DNA of 64,000 nt from Oopsacas minuta (taxonomy: Eukaryota > Porifera > Hexactinellida > Lyssacinosida > Leucopsacidae). The stretch is taken from positions 186,001 to 250,000 of the forward strand of contig JAKMXF010000306.1 in NCBI GenBank assembly GCA_024704765.1, read 5' to 3'. The notes under the pieces were generated by a model. That model ran no database searches. It had not been told where the DNA came from and saw only the letters and a program-made list of their open reading frames with translations. Shown here piece by piece: positions 10,790-21,011 of the stretch. The translations under genes were made by a program, and so were the position numbers. Each line of letters opens with the position of its first letter. Position 1 is the stretch's first letter.

Positions 10790-11005
10790 AAACCTTCAGA
10801 ACAGTATTTAAGGAGTTGCTTTCTAATTGCTGTGTCGAGGATAAAAACACGATCTGAAAATGGGATCATAGGGTATTGCTGATCCAGATCGAATTTTGCA
10901 TCCACTTCTGGTACCGATTCATTGTTCCCATCGCTATGCCATCTAAAATTATCACATCGGGATGATCTTTACACTTTGGACATATGTAGTTCGAGTCATA
11001 ATCTA

Positions 11006-12311
11006 CAGGGTGACAATTAAGTTCTGATACACGAATATACTCTGGTTTTTCCTAAACTAGTTATTCTTTCAATCCAAATTTTCACTGACAGTTAAAGCAT
11101 ATTATAATAAATCTTCCTATCCAATTCTATTCGATATAACCGCCTTTTACCTTTACTACCGCTTTAAGTCGTCCTTGAAACTGTTGGACAGATTTACGGA
11201 GTTCTTCTTGCGGAATTTTCTCCCATTCTGTAATCCAAGCCTTCCGCAGAGATTCCAAATTTCCATGCGGAGTAGCACAGACTCTGCTCTGTAAAGTCCC
11301 CCAGAAGGAATAGTCAAGTGGATTCAAATCCGGACTTGAAGGAGACCATTCTTCCTTGGACAAAAAGTCAATATTTTCCCCTAAAAGCCAGGATTGAGTT
11401 GCTTTCGAGGCATGCGCTGGCGCAGAGTCCTGCTGGAATATCCAGGGTGTGTTTTTGACCAAGGATGAACCAGCAGATTTGATTTCAGGCTCAAGAATCA
11501 ACTCTTTATATGTTTGCGAGTTAATTTTGACCCCTTGTGGGACAAAAATCAATTTTGTCCGAGAATCTGCGGACACCCCAGCACAGACCATCACGGAAAG
11601 TGGTCTTTGCACTCGATCAATGAATTTAATGCTCTCAGGGATGTCTTTGCATGACGACGCAATAATTCTATCATTTTGACGGTTAGTTGCTTCTTCTACC
11701 GTGAAAATCTTTTCGTCCGAACAATATGTGTTCATAATCTTCATTTACGAGGCGCAGAAGCCTTTTGCACCTTTCAAGTCTTTTTACCCGAAGAGTGGGA
11801 GTGAGATGATGAACTGTTTGCCGTTTGAGTGATTTAAGTCCCAGGTCCTCATGTATCACCTTTCGCAATGTTTCGCGATTAACAGAGTACTCCCTTGACA
11901 TCTTCCGGATTGACCGCCTGGGATTTCGGCGGATTATACTGCGGAGTTTTTCCCTTAGTGCTCTCGTACGAACTGTAGTCGGTCGGCCAGAACGAGGCTT
12001 GTCTTCCACACTTTTGGTATCGTTATATCGTTTAATAGTGCGATAAATGAATAATCTGTTGATCTTTCACTTTTCAGACTTTTCAAAATCTCGCTCCTTG
12101 TGCTCCCGGTCATAAATAATGAGATAATTTTTTGACTTCTTTACTTCCATGTTGATATTTCTGATTTTATGCGTGTATAGATTTAGATTACTGTTTGAGC
12201 ATAACAGGAAGACATATATGTTAGAATATAAATGATAGAAATGGTAATATAATATATTGGTAACGTATCAGATCTATTGGAACTATGTATCAGAACTTAA
12301 TTGTCACCCTG
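11006..12311 (-). mobile_element. DD37D mariner-like (maT-type) element in KDZ-like exon
   Basis: A 1306-bp element with inverted ends CAGGGTGACAATTAAGTTCT and TA on both sides (11004-11005, 12312-12313). It is inserted in a KDZ-like exon. Removing it joins RNAYLRTVDI to DYDSNYICPKC. The transposase is on the minus strand. Confidence 0.95.
11127..12150 (-). pseudogene. DD37D transposase, frameshifted
   Basis: The ATG at 12150 begins MEVKKSKNYLIIYDREHK. A DNA-binding part contains SLIYRTIKRYND-like sequence and DKPRSGRPTT. Catalytic motifs are SDEKIFTVEEA, IFQQDSAPAHAS and SPSSPDLNPLDYSFW. I count 37 residues between the second and third aspartates, which places it with DD37D (maT-like) rather than DD34D mariners. 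A stop near 12080 and a one-base shift around 11700 (EDYEHILF then SDEKIF) break the frame, after which it is open to 11127. Length (about 340 residues) is normal for the group. Confidence 0.9.
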
Positions 12312-13497
12312 TATGTCTACTGTTCTTAGATAGGCGTTCCGTGCCTGATAAACAATGTGACAATGGAATGTATTCGTTCTACCCATTCTGATAGCTCCCT
12401 GTTCTTGACACTAAAGACTAAAACAACGAATTAGATTCTATGTATATAGGTATTTTAATTTATCAAGAATATGATTTTAAGCAATACATACCTCAAGTAA
12501 CCGTACAAAGTATTTCTAGACATGGTCATCAACTCGCTATAATCATATAACAAACTGTAATGAACAAAGTATTTGTTCTGATGTTTAACAGTAAACTGTT
12601 CTGACCTTCGAAGACTGCCAAGCAATTGCAAGTACACTGCATCTTGAACTGTAAACTATATATGTATAATATAATTACTGAGTTACTAGGCACGGGCAAA
12701 TTTAGGGAGGGGTAAATTTGGACGAGTTGACTGCAATCGAATGAACAATCTTATATGCAGACCAAATATTTATTGAAATTCCTTTATAATTGCAAAGACT
12801 TGTTTTCAACGGCTAAATACGTAGGATAACCCCCCATACTAAATTAAAATTGTGAACGAGCGAATGGTTCATTGATGATAAATATATACCTTTGTAATCT
12901 TTGAGTTCATTAATATCATTTCTAAATAGATAACTATTCCAACCTTCTCTAGTTTAAGCTTCTCCTCTTCATTGAATTTGAACCATAGTCACATAATTCC
13001 TTTTCAGGATACATACTTAAAGGTAAATTGATGCCATGGCAGAGCTGGTGGTTGTAAATTGCTATTTGGCTTTCATCTAGATTGAAAGGTATTGGTCTTG
13101 TTGATATTGTGTTATATTCAATCTTTTTCTGTGTATTTGATCCAGCTTTTTCGAGAATATTCTGGAGTCTAGAATGTTGTTTGCACTTAGAAGAACAAGA
13201 ACAACATAACTACCTATCATTATTCAATTGGAAGTTGTGAAATGTATCATCTGTCAACAGAAAGATATCGTTGGACTTGGGAAATAATATAGTATGTCTT
13301 CTAGAATGTTTGCTTCACAAACTTGCAAACAATCATTTTGTGAACAGAGTTCAAATACTTGAAAATGAGAACAAGTATCACTATAACAATTGGCGCATAG
13401 ATTGCTGTTTGTTTCAATTATGATTCTCCTTTTGTTTAGTACAACGGTTCCTTGAAATACATAATGTTTAGTTTTGGTAGTGAGAATAGTAAATGTA

Positions 13498-13560
13498 CAG
13501 TAGACTCCGATTAATAGGGTTACTTGGGACCAGGCCATTTGACCCGATTAACCGAAATAA
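13498..13560. mobile_element. Solo pogo/Tigger-type terminus
   Basis: TA-CAGTAGACTCCGATTAATA, followed by a GGGTTACTTGGG word, is a typical Tigger-family terminus. It lies in an intron of the KDZ-like gene between the pieces at 13642 and about 13490. I could not find a matching opposite end nearby, so this is a fragment. Confidence 0.55.
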
Positions 13561-14008
13561 AGGTGTTGAGCCCTACGAACCGGAGCATAAAGACAAACAT
13601 GCAAACAGACAACAATAATAGTGATAATAACGTATATTTACCTTGTGAGTGATCATAATCTGCAATTATAACATATTCACTATCCTCTAACTTATATATG
13701 TGAGACTTCAATATCAATAGTTTTACATACTGGTCAACTATAGGCATTTCTACTTGTTTATTTCTGGTCCTGAGAAGCAATCAGGGTGACATTGACTTAT
13801 GCGAAAAATTATATTGACTCAACGAGCAACTAAAGTTTGCTTGAAAGCAAAAGGAATTGAGAATATAATTATCACCTGGTTTTGACCATGTTGGATATCT
13901 GATTCTATCTATCTAAACGATTCACCTTCTGATAGGCATACTTTGTCGTTGTCTAATGTGACGAAGCTGATATCATCTTTCCCCGAGATTTCCGTTTTTT
14001 TGAGTATA

Positions 14009-14194
14009 CAGTAGAACTCGGATAAGACGTACTCGGCTTAAGACGTACACTCGGTTAAGGCGTACCATTTCTTATATCCCAAAATATCAGTCATCATTAT
14101 TTGTAATGCAAACATATTCGGATAAGACGTACACTCGGTTAAGACGTACTAATTTCTGTTTCCCGAGCGGGTACGTCTTATCCGAGTTCTACTG
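14009..14194. mobile_element. pogo/Tigger-type MITE
   Basis: A 186-bp element ends in CAGTAGAACTCGGATAAGAC and its reverse complement, with TA on both sides. Inside it repeats ACTCGGWTAAGRCGTAC several times in direct orientation. It is related to, but not the same as, the 170-bp MITE inside the P-like copies. It lies between the first KDZ-like exon and that element's terminus. Confidence 0.9.
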
Positions 14195-14431
14195 TACATT
14201 ATCAAATCCAGTTTGAGAAGTTACTTTTTCAGCCATTTCTAAAATGAAATTATCTATCCAATGGTATAAATGTATATATCTATTTCTATACATTATAAAT
14301 GCACCAGCATTCCAATGATCACTTGTCGTAATGTGGTTTCGAAACTTATCTAATCACATCCAATTCAGCAGTTTGGGTAACTATGGTTGAAATGATAACA
14401 TGCATCTATAAACATGACTTACCAATAATCC

Positions 14432-14453
14432 TAATGTAGCGCATGCGCTACTC
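14432..14453 (-). repeat. KDZ-like element terminal repeat, left end
   Basis: On the minus strand this reads GAGTAGCGCATGCGCTACAT. The element's other end reads (reverse complement of 26754-26775) GAGTAACGCATGCGCTGCAT. Once the inverted segment is flipped, the two are in inverted orientation on either side of the KDZ-like transposase and Ulp1 genes. The core is itself palindromic (AGCGCATGCGCT). Confidence 0.65.
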
Positions 14454-14922
14454 ACCTTTAAATACCTCATTTTGGGAGCTTCTTGATTAAAGTTCTTATA
14501 TAGCCATGGTAGAATGTGACACATTTGGCCTACCCAACGCCAAATTCGAATTCGAACATGTTGTTCCGTTTAGCAAGGTTGAACTGGAATAAAATTTAAC
14601 ATAAATGAATCTGTTTGCATCCCACCAAGGATTGCCTTATATAATATATTTCAATCTCTTAATGGTTGGGAATTGCTTTACGAACAGTAAATACTGGCCA
14701 AAATTATAGCATAGCTTCCAGTAATAAGTATAAAATACAAGGATTGTTCAATGAGTAATGAGACTACTGCATCGAATTCATATTCTAGTTAATACAGCTC
14801 TAAGCCTAATACCAGACTACAAGCCTAACTTGATTGTCTAACTTCGATACAATATACTGTTTACTCTACTAGCATATTCTTTAGTATAAAGTTTCATTTG
14901 TATTGGCTACGTTTTTCAACTA

Positions 14923-15986
14923 ATGGATTTTAGCAAAGAAGGAAAAACGACAAATAATTTGGTACCTGTAGAAAAAGGGGAAGACTGGCTCACACATTCT
15001 TCGTGAAATTCAGAATAATTTCGGTGATGAAGGTCCTTCGAAAGCCATCATATATAGATGGATAGAACATTTGATAATGGCGATGTGGAACTCCACGATG
15101 ACCCTCGTCCAGGTCGTCCGACTTCGTCAAAATCCCGCATGAATATCGAGAGGGTCCAAACAATTTGGACGAGGACAGACGAATAACCCTGCCAGAGTTA
15201 GAAGAGTGGGTAGGTGTATCAAAAGCCACACTACACTCAATTATAACTGAAGATCTGGAAATGTCGAAGGTAACTGCGCGTTGGGTCCCAAAACCTCTTT
15301 CAAAAGAACAAAACCACGAAAGGGTCAGAGTTAGCAAAGGATTACTTTCAAGATACAAGGCAAAGGAATACTTTTTGGATCGTATAGTAACGGAGGATGA
15401 AACTTGGTTTTATTATTATGGACCAGGGAGCAAAACTCAATCCAAGCAGTGGAAGAGACGTGATAAACCTGTACCCATCAAAGTTAAGGTCGCAAAATCA
15501 GCAGGGAAGAGAATGGCAACAGTATTTTGGGATAGGGAAGGAATTATACACCTCGACTGGTTGCCTGAGAAACACCCATAAACAGTGATCATTGCGTTGA
15601 CGAATTGAAAGAATTTCTTCAAGCGATTAAACGTGAGAGGTAAGGCAAATTGACACGTGGCGTATTGCTGCAACATGACAACGCAAGGCCCCATGTAAGC
15701 TCTAAGACAATGACTGCAATTGACGACTTAGGATTCGAATGCTTCCCTTATCTCCCGTATAGTCCAGACCTGACTCCCAGCGACTACTGGCTGTTTGGAG
15801 AGATGAAGAGACCTCTTCGAGGGAAGAGATTTGAGGATTTCAAACGACTGGAGTATGAAATAAAACAGTGGGAAATAGGGACCTAAAGAATTCTATACCA
15901 CTGGGCTGGAAAAGTTACCAGAACGATGGAAACGATGTATAAAGTTAGAGGAAGAATTTATCGAAACATTTGATAATCAATTATGA
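14923..15986 (+). pseudogene. mariner transposase, several frameshifts
   Basis: A possible start at 14923 leads into HILREIQNNFGDEGPSKAII and YRWIEHF, then DDPRPGRPTSSKS. Catalytic parts are TEDETWFYYYGPGSK (about 15390), LLQHDNARPHVSSKT and LPYSPDLTPSDYWLF, giving DD34D spacing. The tail WKRCIKLEEEFIETFDN ends at 15986. Frame changes occur before 15165, between 15581 and 15650, and near 15886, so the gene is dead. Sequence and ends differ from the mariner at 8603. Confidence 0.9.
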
Positions 15987-16029
15987 TAAGTATAGGTTAC
16001 TATATAAATTATGAAAATGAGTCTCATTA

Positions 16030-18656
16030 CACTACGTAACAAATTTTTATGAAATCTTTGTTTGGCTTGATATTTTGATTGTTTATGGATAATTTTGAGG
16101 CGCTGATTCCGAAAATACAATTAGTTTTTTTCTATCATCGATCGTTAGCTTTCAGGAAGCCTATTTATATGAGCAGGTTACACGCTTAGCCAACCCAGCA
16201 AAACGTACGTCACAATCAAAATCTTTTGTGCTATAACAATAAAGATAACAAACATTTTGCACTCCCTTCACTGTCTCTTGTCTTTTTAAGCTCTGGGAGA
16301 CACTTAAAGTGTCTGCGAATGCACAACTTAAACAGCATCAGAATTCCAGGCTGGGGTAGGATTGCAAAACTTAGAAATTTCGTTCTTGCGTATAGTTTAT
16401 TTGCTATCCAGTACCTTCACTTGGAAAGTATTTACTTATATTAATACTATAGGCTACCAGCAGCTAGTATAAGCATAAGTATAACTGCCTTTAGCAGAGA
16501 GGCAGAAATAACTTGCTGGTTGTTCTTACGTTAAGTTAGTGTTTTTCAAATTTAGAAATTGCAATGGCTAGTAGACAATGCAAGAATTCACCTGACTCAT
16601 TTTGCTATGTTTGTGGATATTATGTTGGTGACAAACATGTTTCAAATAAAATATCAAAAGAAGCTAAGTATTGGGAAGCGTATAGACTGTATTTTGGGAT
16701 GTCCATTGGGGATCAGGAAAAGGCCTGGGCCCCACATGTGATTTGTGGCAGCTGTCGATCTAATCTTGAAGCTTGGTTGAGGGGTTCCGCTAGAGTTATG
16801 CCATTTGCTATTCCAAGAGTTTGGAGAGAGCCACAAAACCATCATGATGATTGTTACTTTGGTATGGTAAATATTGCTAAGTACCGCAAGGTTAAGGGAA
16901 GAAGAGCACTGACTTATCCAAGTATACCATCATCCATTGCACCTGTTCCTCATAGTGAAACTTTACCAGTTCCAAAACCACCAGCAAATGTAAGTAGTTT
17001 TATGTTTTATAATATAAGGCTACGCTAGCTTATATGCTGTAAGGGTGACCCACAATCTGCATCTTGTGTTTTATTCTTGTCATTTTAGTTGGAGTTTAAT
17101 ACTGAATGTGAAGACTCGATATCAAGTGAAACTTCGGATGCTGAGGAGGAGTATCTCCAATCAACAAGTGCAGATCGTCATTATCCTTCTAAGAGAGAAT
17201 TAGATGACTTAATACGAGATCTGCAACTAACAAAATCTGCAGCAGAGCTATTGACGTCAAGATTAAGCGAGTGGAATTTGCTGCGTGATGATTGCAAAAT
17301 AACTGCTTACAGGAAGAGGCACTTGGACTATTCTGTTTACTTTGATGTAATACAGGATCTGTGCTATTGCAAAGATGTGAATGGTTTGTTTGATGCTGTT
17401 GGAATTGAACATGACCCTTCTCAGTGGCGACTTTTTATTGACAGTTCCACCAAAAGTCTTAAAGGAGTTTTACTTCATAATGGGAACAAATATCCGTCAA
17501 TTCCACTTGCTTATTCAATACAAATGAAAGAAGACTATGAAAATGTCAAGCAACTACTGCTTAAAATAAACTATGCTGAATTTAACTGGCAGCTCTGTGG
17601 TGATTTTAAGATGTTGGGGTTTTTGTTGGGACTGCAGGGTGGTTACACCAAATACTCATGTTTTCTTTGTTTGTGGAACAGCAGAGCTGATGGAGAGCAC
17701 TACTCGAAGATTCAATGGCCGCCAAGAAAAGAATTAATGCCAGGAAAATACAATGTCATCAAAGAGCCACTTATATGCCGGGAAAAAGTTTTACTACCAC
17801 CTCTTCATATAAAACTAGGTTTAGTAAAGCAATTTGTTAAAGCTTTGGATTTTGAAGGAGAAGCTTTTCAAGAAATCCGTGCAATGTTTCCAAAATTATC
17901 AGATGCTAAACTAAAGGGAGGAATATTTGTTGGTCCCCAAATAACCACCATGTTAAAGTCAAGAACCCTGGAGGGTAAAATGACCGAAACAGAAAGAAAA
18001 GCATGGCAGGCATTTCGTGATGTAGTTAATGGCTTTTTAGGAAATAACAAAGATCCTAATTATGAAGAGATAGTGAATACTCTGATCACAAGCTACCAAA
18101 AGATGGGATGTCGCATGTCGTTGAAACTTCATTTTCTATGCTCTCATCTTGACTTCTTTCAAGAAAATTTGGGGGATTTCAGCGAGGAACATGGCGAGAG
18201 ATTTCACCAAGATATTCAGCTAATGGAAAGACGGTATCAGGGCCGCTGGGACAGTGCAATGATGGGCGATTACATGTGGTTTTTGATAAGGGAAGACATT
18301 TCTGGTCACAAAAGAAAAGCTCGTTCAACAGTTCATTTTTGAAGTATTTTAACTCTCTAACATGAGTGCGTTTTGTTTTCTTTAGGACTTGTAATCAGCA
18401 ATGTACTGTTTGGTAATGATTTTCATGTTCAAATTAACTTATCAACACATCACTACGTGTTTAAATCTATTACAAGAGCTGTAGGTAAATTTGCATATAA
18501 TGAACAACACAACTTGTTCGGAAAAAGCAAAAAGTGTAAATACGTCAAAAAGCATTGATGATATGGAAAAACTAACACGATTTTTGAATTCAGCGACGCA
18601 AAAAACATAAGGGAACATCAAAAATTGAAGCCAAACAAAAATTGTGTTACGTAGTG
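16030..18656 (+). mobile_element. CACTA-like (CMC) transposon, copy 1
   Basis: A 2627-bp element begins CACTACGTAACA and ends TGTTACGTAGTG, flanked by TTA on both sides. The split mariner terminus proves that TTA is the 3-bp duplication. CACTA ends with a 3-bp duplication fit the CACTA/Chapaev3 part of the CMC superfamily. A second copy at 37505-40132 differs, by eye, at two places only (one C/T and one added A near position 155-180 of the element), so both inserted recently or were recently homogenised. It holds one two-exon gene. Confidence 0.88.
16564..18342 (+). CDS. CACTA-like transposase, two exons, apparently intact (copy 1)
   Basis: Exon 1 (16564-16989, 142 codons) starts MASRQCKNSPDSFCYVCGYY and carries a zinc-binding pattern CYVCG...CGSC. 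The intron (16990-17088) has GTAAGT and TTTTAG borders and keeps phase 0. Exon 2 (17089-18342, 417 codons plus stop) contains SEWNLLRDDCKITAYRKRH, LFIDSSTKSLKGVLLHNG, LCGDFKMLGFLLGLQGGYTK, LPPLHIKLGLVKQFVKAL and, near the end, FSEEHGERFHQDI. Acidic residues in LFIDSS, CGDFKM and SEEHGER are candidates for the catalytic triad. Joined length is 559 residues with no stop. Proteins of this type are common as uncharacterised repeat-derived genes in invertebrates. The terminal sequence of the element places it with CMC transposases. Confidence 0.85.
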
Positions 18657-18749
18657 TTATTTATTGAACAACCCTTATACATATGATTTACAAAAGTCGA
18701 GTAAACCCACTTGACCAATTGATCCTTTTGAGGAGAATCACATTGCATA

Positions 18750-20640
18750 TCAATGCACTACATTTGTAGATTTCCTGCCACGGAATCTATATTTACTTTG
18801 AATGGAGATCAAAAGAGACTGAAATAGGAACTGTTTTCTAAAATCCTGGAATCTATCATTGAATTCTTCTCTTAAAGATGAAATGAATTTGGCGTATCCT
18901 TCAGGATCATTCACTTTGTGTATTCTTATTGTTGGAAAATGAACATAACTCTTTACTCTGAGTTGAGATTCCCACAAAGTAAGCTTAATTTGAAAAGCAT
19001 TAATATGATCAAACTTCGCAGAGATTAGTTGGTCTTTTCCTTGAAGTCCTGTATTCAATTCATTCAAGTGTGAACTAATATCTATTAAGAAAGCAAAATC
19101 ACACAACCATTCTTCTTCTTGGAATTCAGGAATTGGTTTCCCTTTTAGTTGCATGAACATCTGAATTTCATCTTTCAAATATAAAATCGTTTTAGCATTT
19201 TACCACGACTCAACCATCTAACTTCAGAATAGTAAAAAATGTAACCGAATTCTGAATTCAAATCATTAAGCAATTCTTGAAACTGTCTATGATTAAGACC
19301 CCTGGAGCGAATGAACTTAACTGTTCTGATAACAACTTTCATTTCATTAAATTAGTATTACCTGACAGCAGCGCTCGTTTTCAATTAACTTCATAAGGCC
19401 TTCCCTTTTACCTACCATTGCTGGAGCTCCATCAGTCGTTATTCCCGAAATTTTCCCGAAATCTAAAGCAAATCTTGCTAGTGTAGTCTTAACTGCCTTA
19501 TAAATATCATTCGCTTTTGTAGTGTCCTTAATGAGACTAAAGCGGCCATTTCTTCGGTAATGTTGAAATCGTAATCGATACCTCGTATAAAAATAGCTAC
19601 TTGAGCAGTATCCGTAGCAGTGGCGTAGTCAAGGGGGCCATGGTCCCCTCGGAAATATTTTGATGATTGATTGCAATTTACATTTATCTATCCGAATCAG
19701 TGGAATACTTATGGGGCTATGACCCAAAAATCACTTGAAATATCGTTTAAATAAATTATTCATTTTTGCAAATATTGTTGTCTTTACTAATACTACAGAT
19801 ATACTACAAAACAATGTCAATCTTCCTGTATAATTTTGACTATTTCATTTTTTGATTTCCCCTGGCTCAATTCGTATTTCACTTCCATGGGCAGATATAA
19901 TTGCAAGACCTGATAATCTTTCTTCTCTCATAGAATTTCTAAGATAGGTCTTTATACGCTTCATGGTTGAAAAGCTCCTTTCACTTGTTGCGGTTGTTAT
20001 TGATATTGTTGAAAATAACTGTAGGATACGGAATTTAGCCGGAATTATGTCTATATTGCAGTGGCTAATGAGTCAACAGCCTTATTAGGAATTAGCTCTC
20101 CCTTCCTTTTCTTTTCAACCCAAATATGAGCCCAAATTTTCATTTGTGCCTCGATTTCTGGAGAGCAAAATGGAAATATTGTGTCCATAGTTTAGACATT
20201 TTCAATAATGGAAAATACAATATAGCGATCTAATATAGGATATTAGGAAATCATAATAAATAAAACTACCCTAGAGGCTATAAAAACAAGAATCAGACAA
20301 TTAGCACTGTAAAATCGTTAACAAACGAAACTCTTTGTTAAAGGCATTGTATATATAAAACACTTATCTGATTCCCATTGAATAAAGGTCGATGATAATT
20401 CAATTACTACATCTATTACTAAAATCCATAGTAGCCAATGTGCAATGGCGACTAGCTAGTGGCTATACTAAAATTTGGAATTACATTAGCCCCGAATACA
20501 AAGCTGGCTACACAACTGATCCGTAGTATCTGTACTTTCGTCCACTGCCAATGAATAAGACCTGAAATTTGAAGCTCGCAAGATCAACTAGTTTTCAATT
20601 AAGCAAGACAAATTAACTATGCGTTTTGCTATTGTCTGAT
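18750..20640 (-). pseudogene. hAT transposase, catalytic and C-terminal part, broken
   Basis: From 20640 leftward the pieces are TIAKRIVNL, then FRSYSLAVDESTDTTD, then (after the nested hAT) TAQVAIFIRGIDYDFNITEE, then GKISGITTDGAPAMVGKREG (about 19460), SEVRWLSRGKMLKRF (about 19210) and the 142-codon frame 19178-18750 (KDEIQMFMQLKGKP, WLCDFAFLIDISSHLNELN). These are in the exact order of GTF2IRD2/ZBED5-like hAT transposases. Stops and at least two frameshifts are present. Together with 594-1044 this accounts for nearly the whole protein. Confidence 0.88.
19618..20518 (-). mobile_element. 901-bp hAT element, internally deleted
   Basis: The ends are CAGTGGCGTAGTCAAGGGGG and GTAGCCAGCTTTG-type sequence ending CACAACTG, with a perfect 8-bp duplication ATCCGTAG (19610-19617, 20519-20526). 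Inside, on the minus strand about 20190-19855, is only the C-terminal end of a TTF-type hAT transposase: FPFCSPEIEAQMKIWAH, then TTATSERSFSTMKRIKTYL and ERLSGLAIISAHG, the dimerisation domain. The rest of the gene is missing, so it depended on another copy for movement. Removing it restores STDTTD-TAQVAIF in the host hAT. Confidence 0.93.
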
Positions 20641-21011
20641 TAGATCATAGACTCTTTTAGAGAAGGACTGGAACGTCGCGATCTCGGGGTTTTTAACTTG
20701 AGTCTGTGAGGTTCCAATTAAAAAATTGAAAAAGCATTAGAACCTATATTTAACCTGTGGTTGGGGGTCAGACACAACCAAGAAGCTTAAAATAAGAGTA
20801 TTGGCCACATTTCCCTTTGACCTTTGGCAGATATGAACTTCCTGTTTTCAACTATATTTCCTTATGTTTTCCTTATGTTTTTGGGATATTTGCATGTTTT
20901 GTGCAATGGCTGCGTGGTAATGTTTTATTTTTCTTGTTGCAAATATGTCTGCATGTTTATTGATATTGATTATGCATGATAATGTGTTTTGTTTTCAGCT
21001 TTTGTGACAAT

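Larger units (their letters stand above)
4578..13780 (-). pseudogene. KDZ-like transposase, exons upstream of the inversion break
   Basis: Seven coding pieces can be followed on the minus strand. 13780-13642 ends in YVIIADYDHSQ before GTAAAT. About 13490-13255 is cysteine-rich (NLCANCYSDTC). 13185-12949 contains NTISTRPIPFNLDE and YNHQLCHG. 12636-12492 (FTVKHQNKYFVHYSLLYDY) has good AG and GTATGT borders. 12415-12314 continues past a nested element at 11003-10795 with YICPKCKDHPDVIILDGIA. 7763-7665 reads SDYGEFNGNIFESLWDDE. 7580-7376 continues past a nested hAT at 4774-4578 with KPNEDITCTGFVTLQ and ends at an ATG-TAAG donor. C-x2-C followed by VIILDG, and the ISTRPIP motif, are typical of CxC/KDZ-type transposases as I recall them. 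At least one frameshift lies between the 12.3 and 11.0 kb pieces, so the gene is dead. Exon edges are approximate. Confidence 0.62.
4549..14453 (-). mobile_element. KDZ-like transposon, transposase half (inverted segment)
   Basis: This holds most of a large element whose transposase gene reads leftward from about 13.8 kb to 4578 and continues at 24218-24817 after the inversion is undone. The left terminus is the 22-bp repeat at 14432-14453 (core AGCGCATGCGCT), which matches inversely the terminus at 26754-26775. Removing nested insertions (4775-7375, 8079-10789, 11006-12311) and adding 24150-26775 leaves an element of roughly 5.9 kb. The superfamily assignment rests on remembered motifs of the CxC/KDZ transposases and is less certain than the fact that this is one element. 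No convincing target duplication was found. Confidence 0.65.
14738..18677 (+). mobile_element. mariner (DD34D) element, interrupted by CACTA-like copy 1
   Basis: The left end CAAGGATTGTTCAATGAGTA and the right end (reverse complement TAAGGGTTGTTCAATAAATA) are flanked by TA. The right terminus is split at 16029: GTCTCATTA, then the 2627-bp CACTA-like element, then TTATTTATTGAACAACCC. Without the insertion the mariner is about 1310 bp. It sits between the hAT remnant and the KDZ-like element. Confidence 0.9.
18678..20645 (-). mobile_element. GTF2IRD2-type hAT element, 3' part (inverted)
   Basis: Read on the minus strand from 20645, this is the direct continuation of the element that begins at 236. 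The 8 bp next to the P-like copy (GATTAGAT, 20638-20645) are the reverse complement of ATCTAATC at 1037-1044. A 901-bp hAT is nested in it (19618-20518). The mariner at 14738-18677 lies beyond its coding end. I could not place its 3' terminus firmly; a weak candidate is near 14540. Confidence 0.8.

Noticed and set aside
16226-16444. 72-codon frame upstream of the CACTA-like gene, present in both copies
   Set aside because: Its repetition is explained by the copy pair; the spliced transposase starts at 16564 and this frame has no motif.
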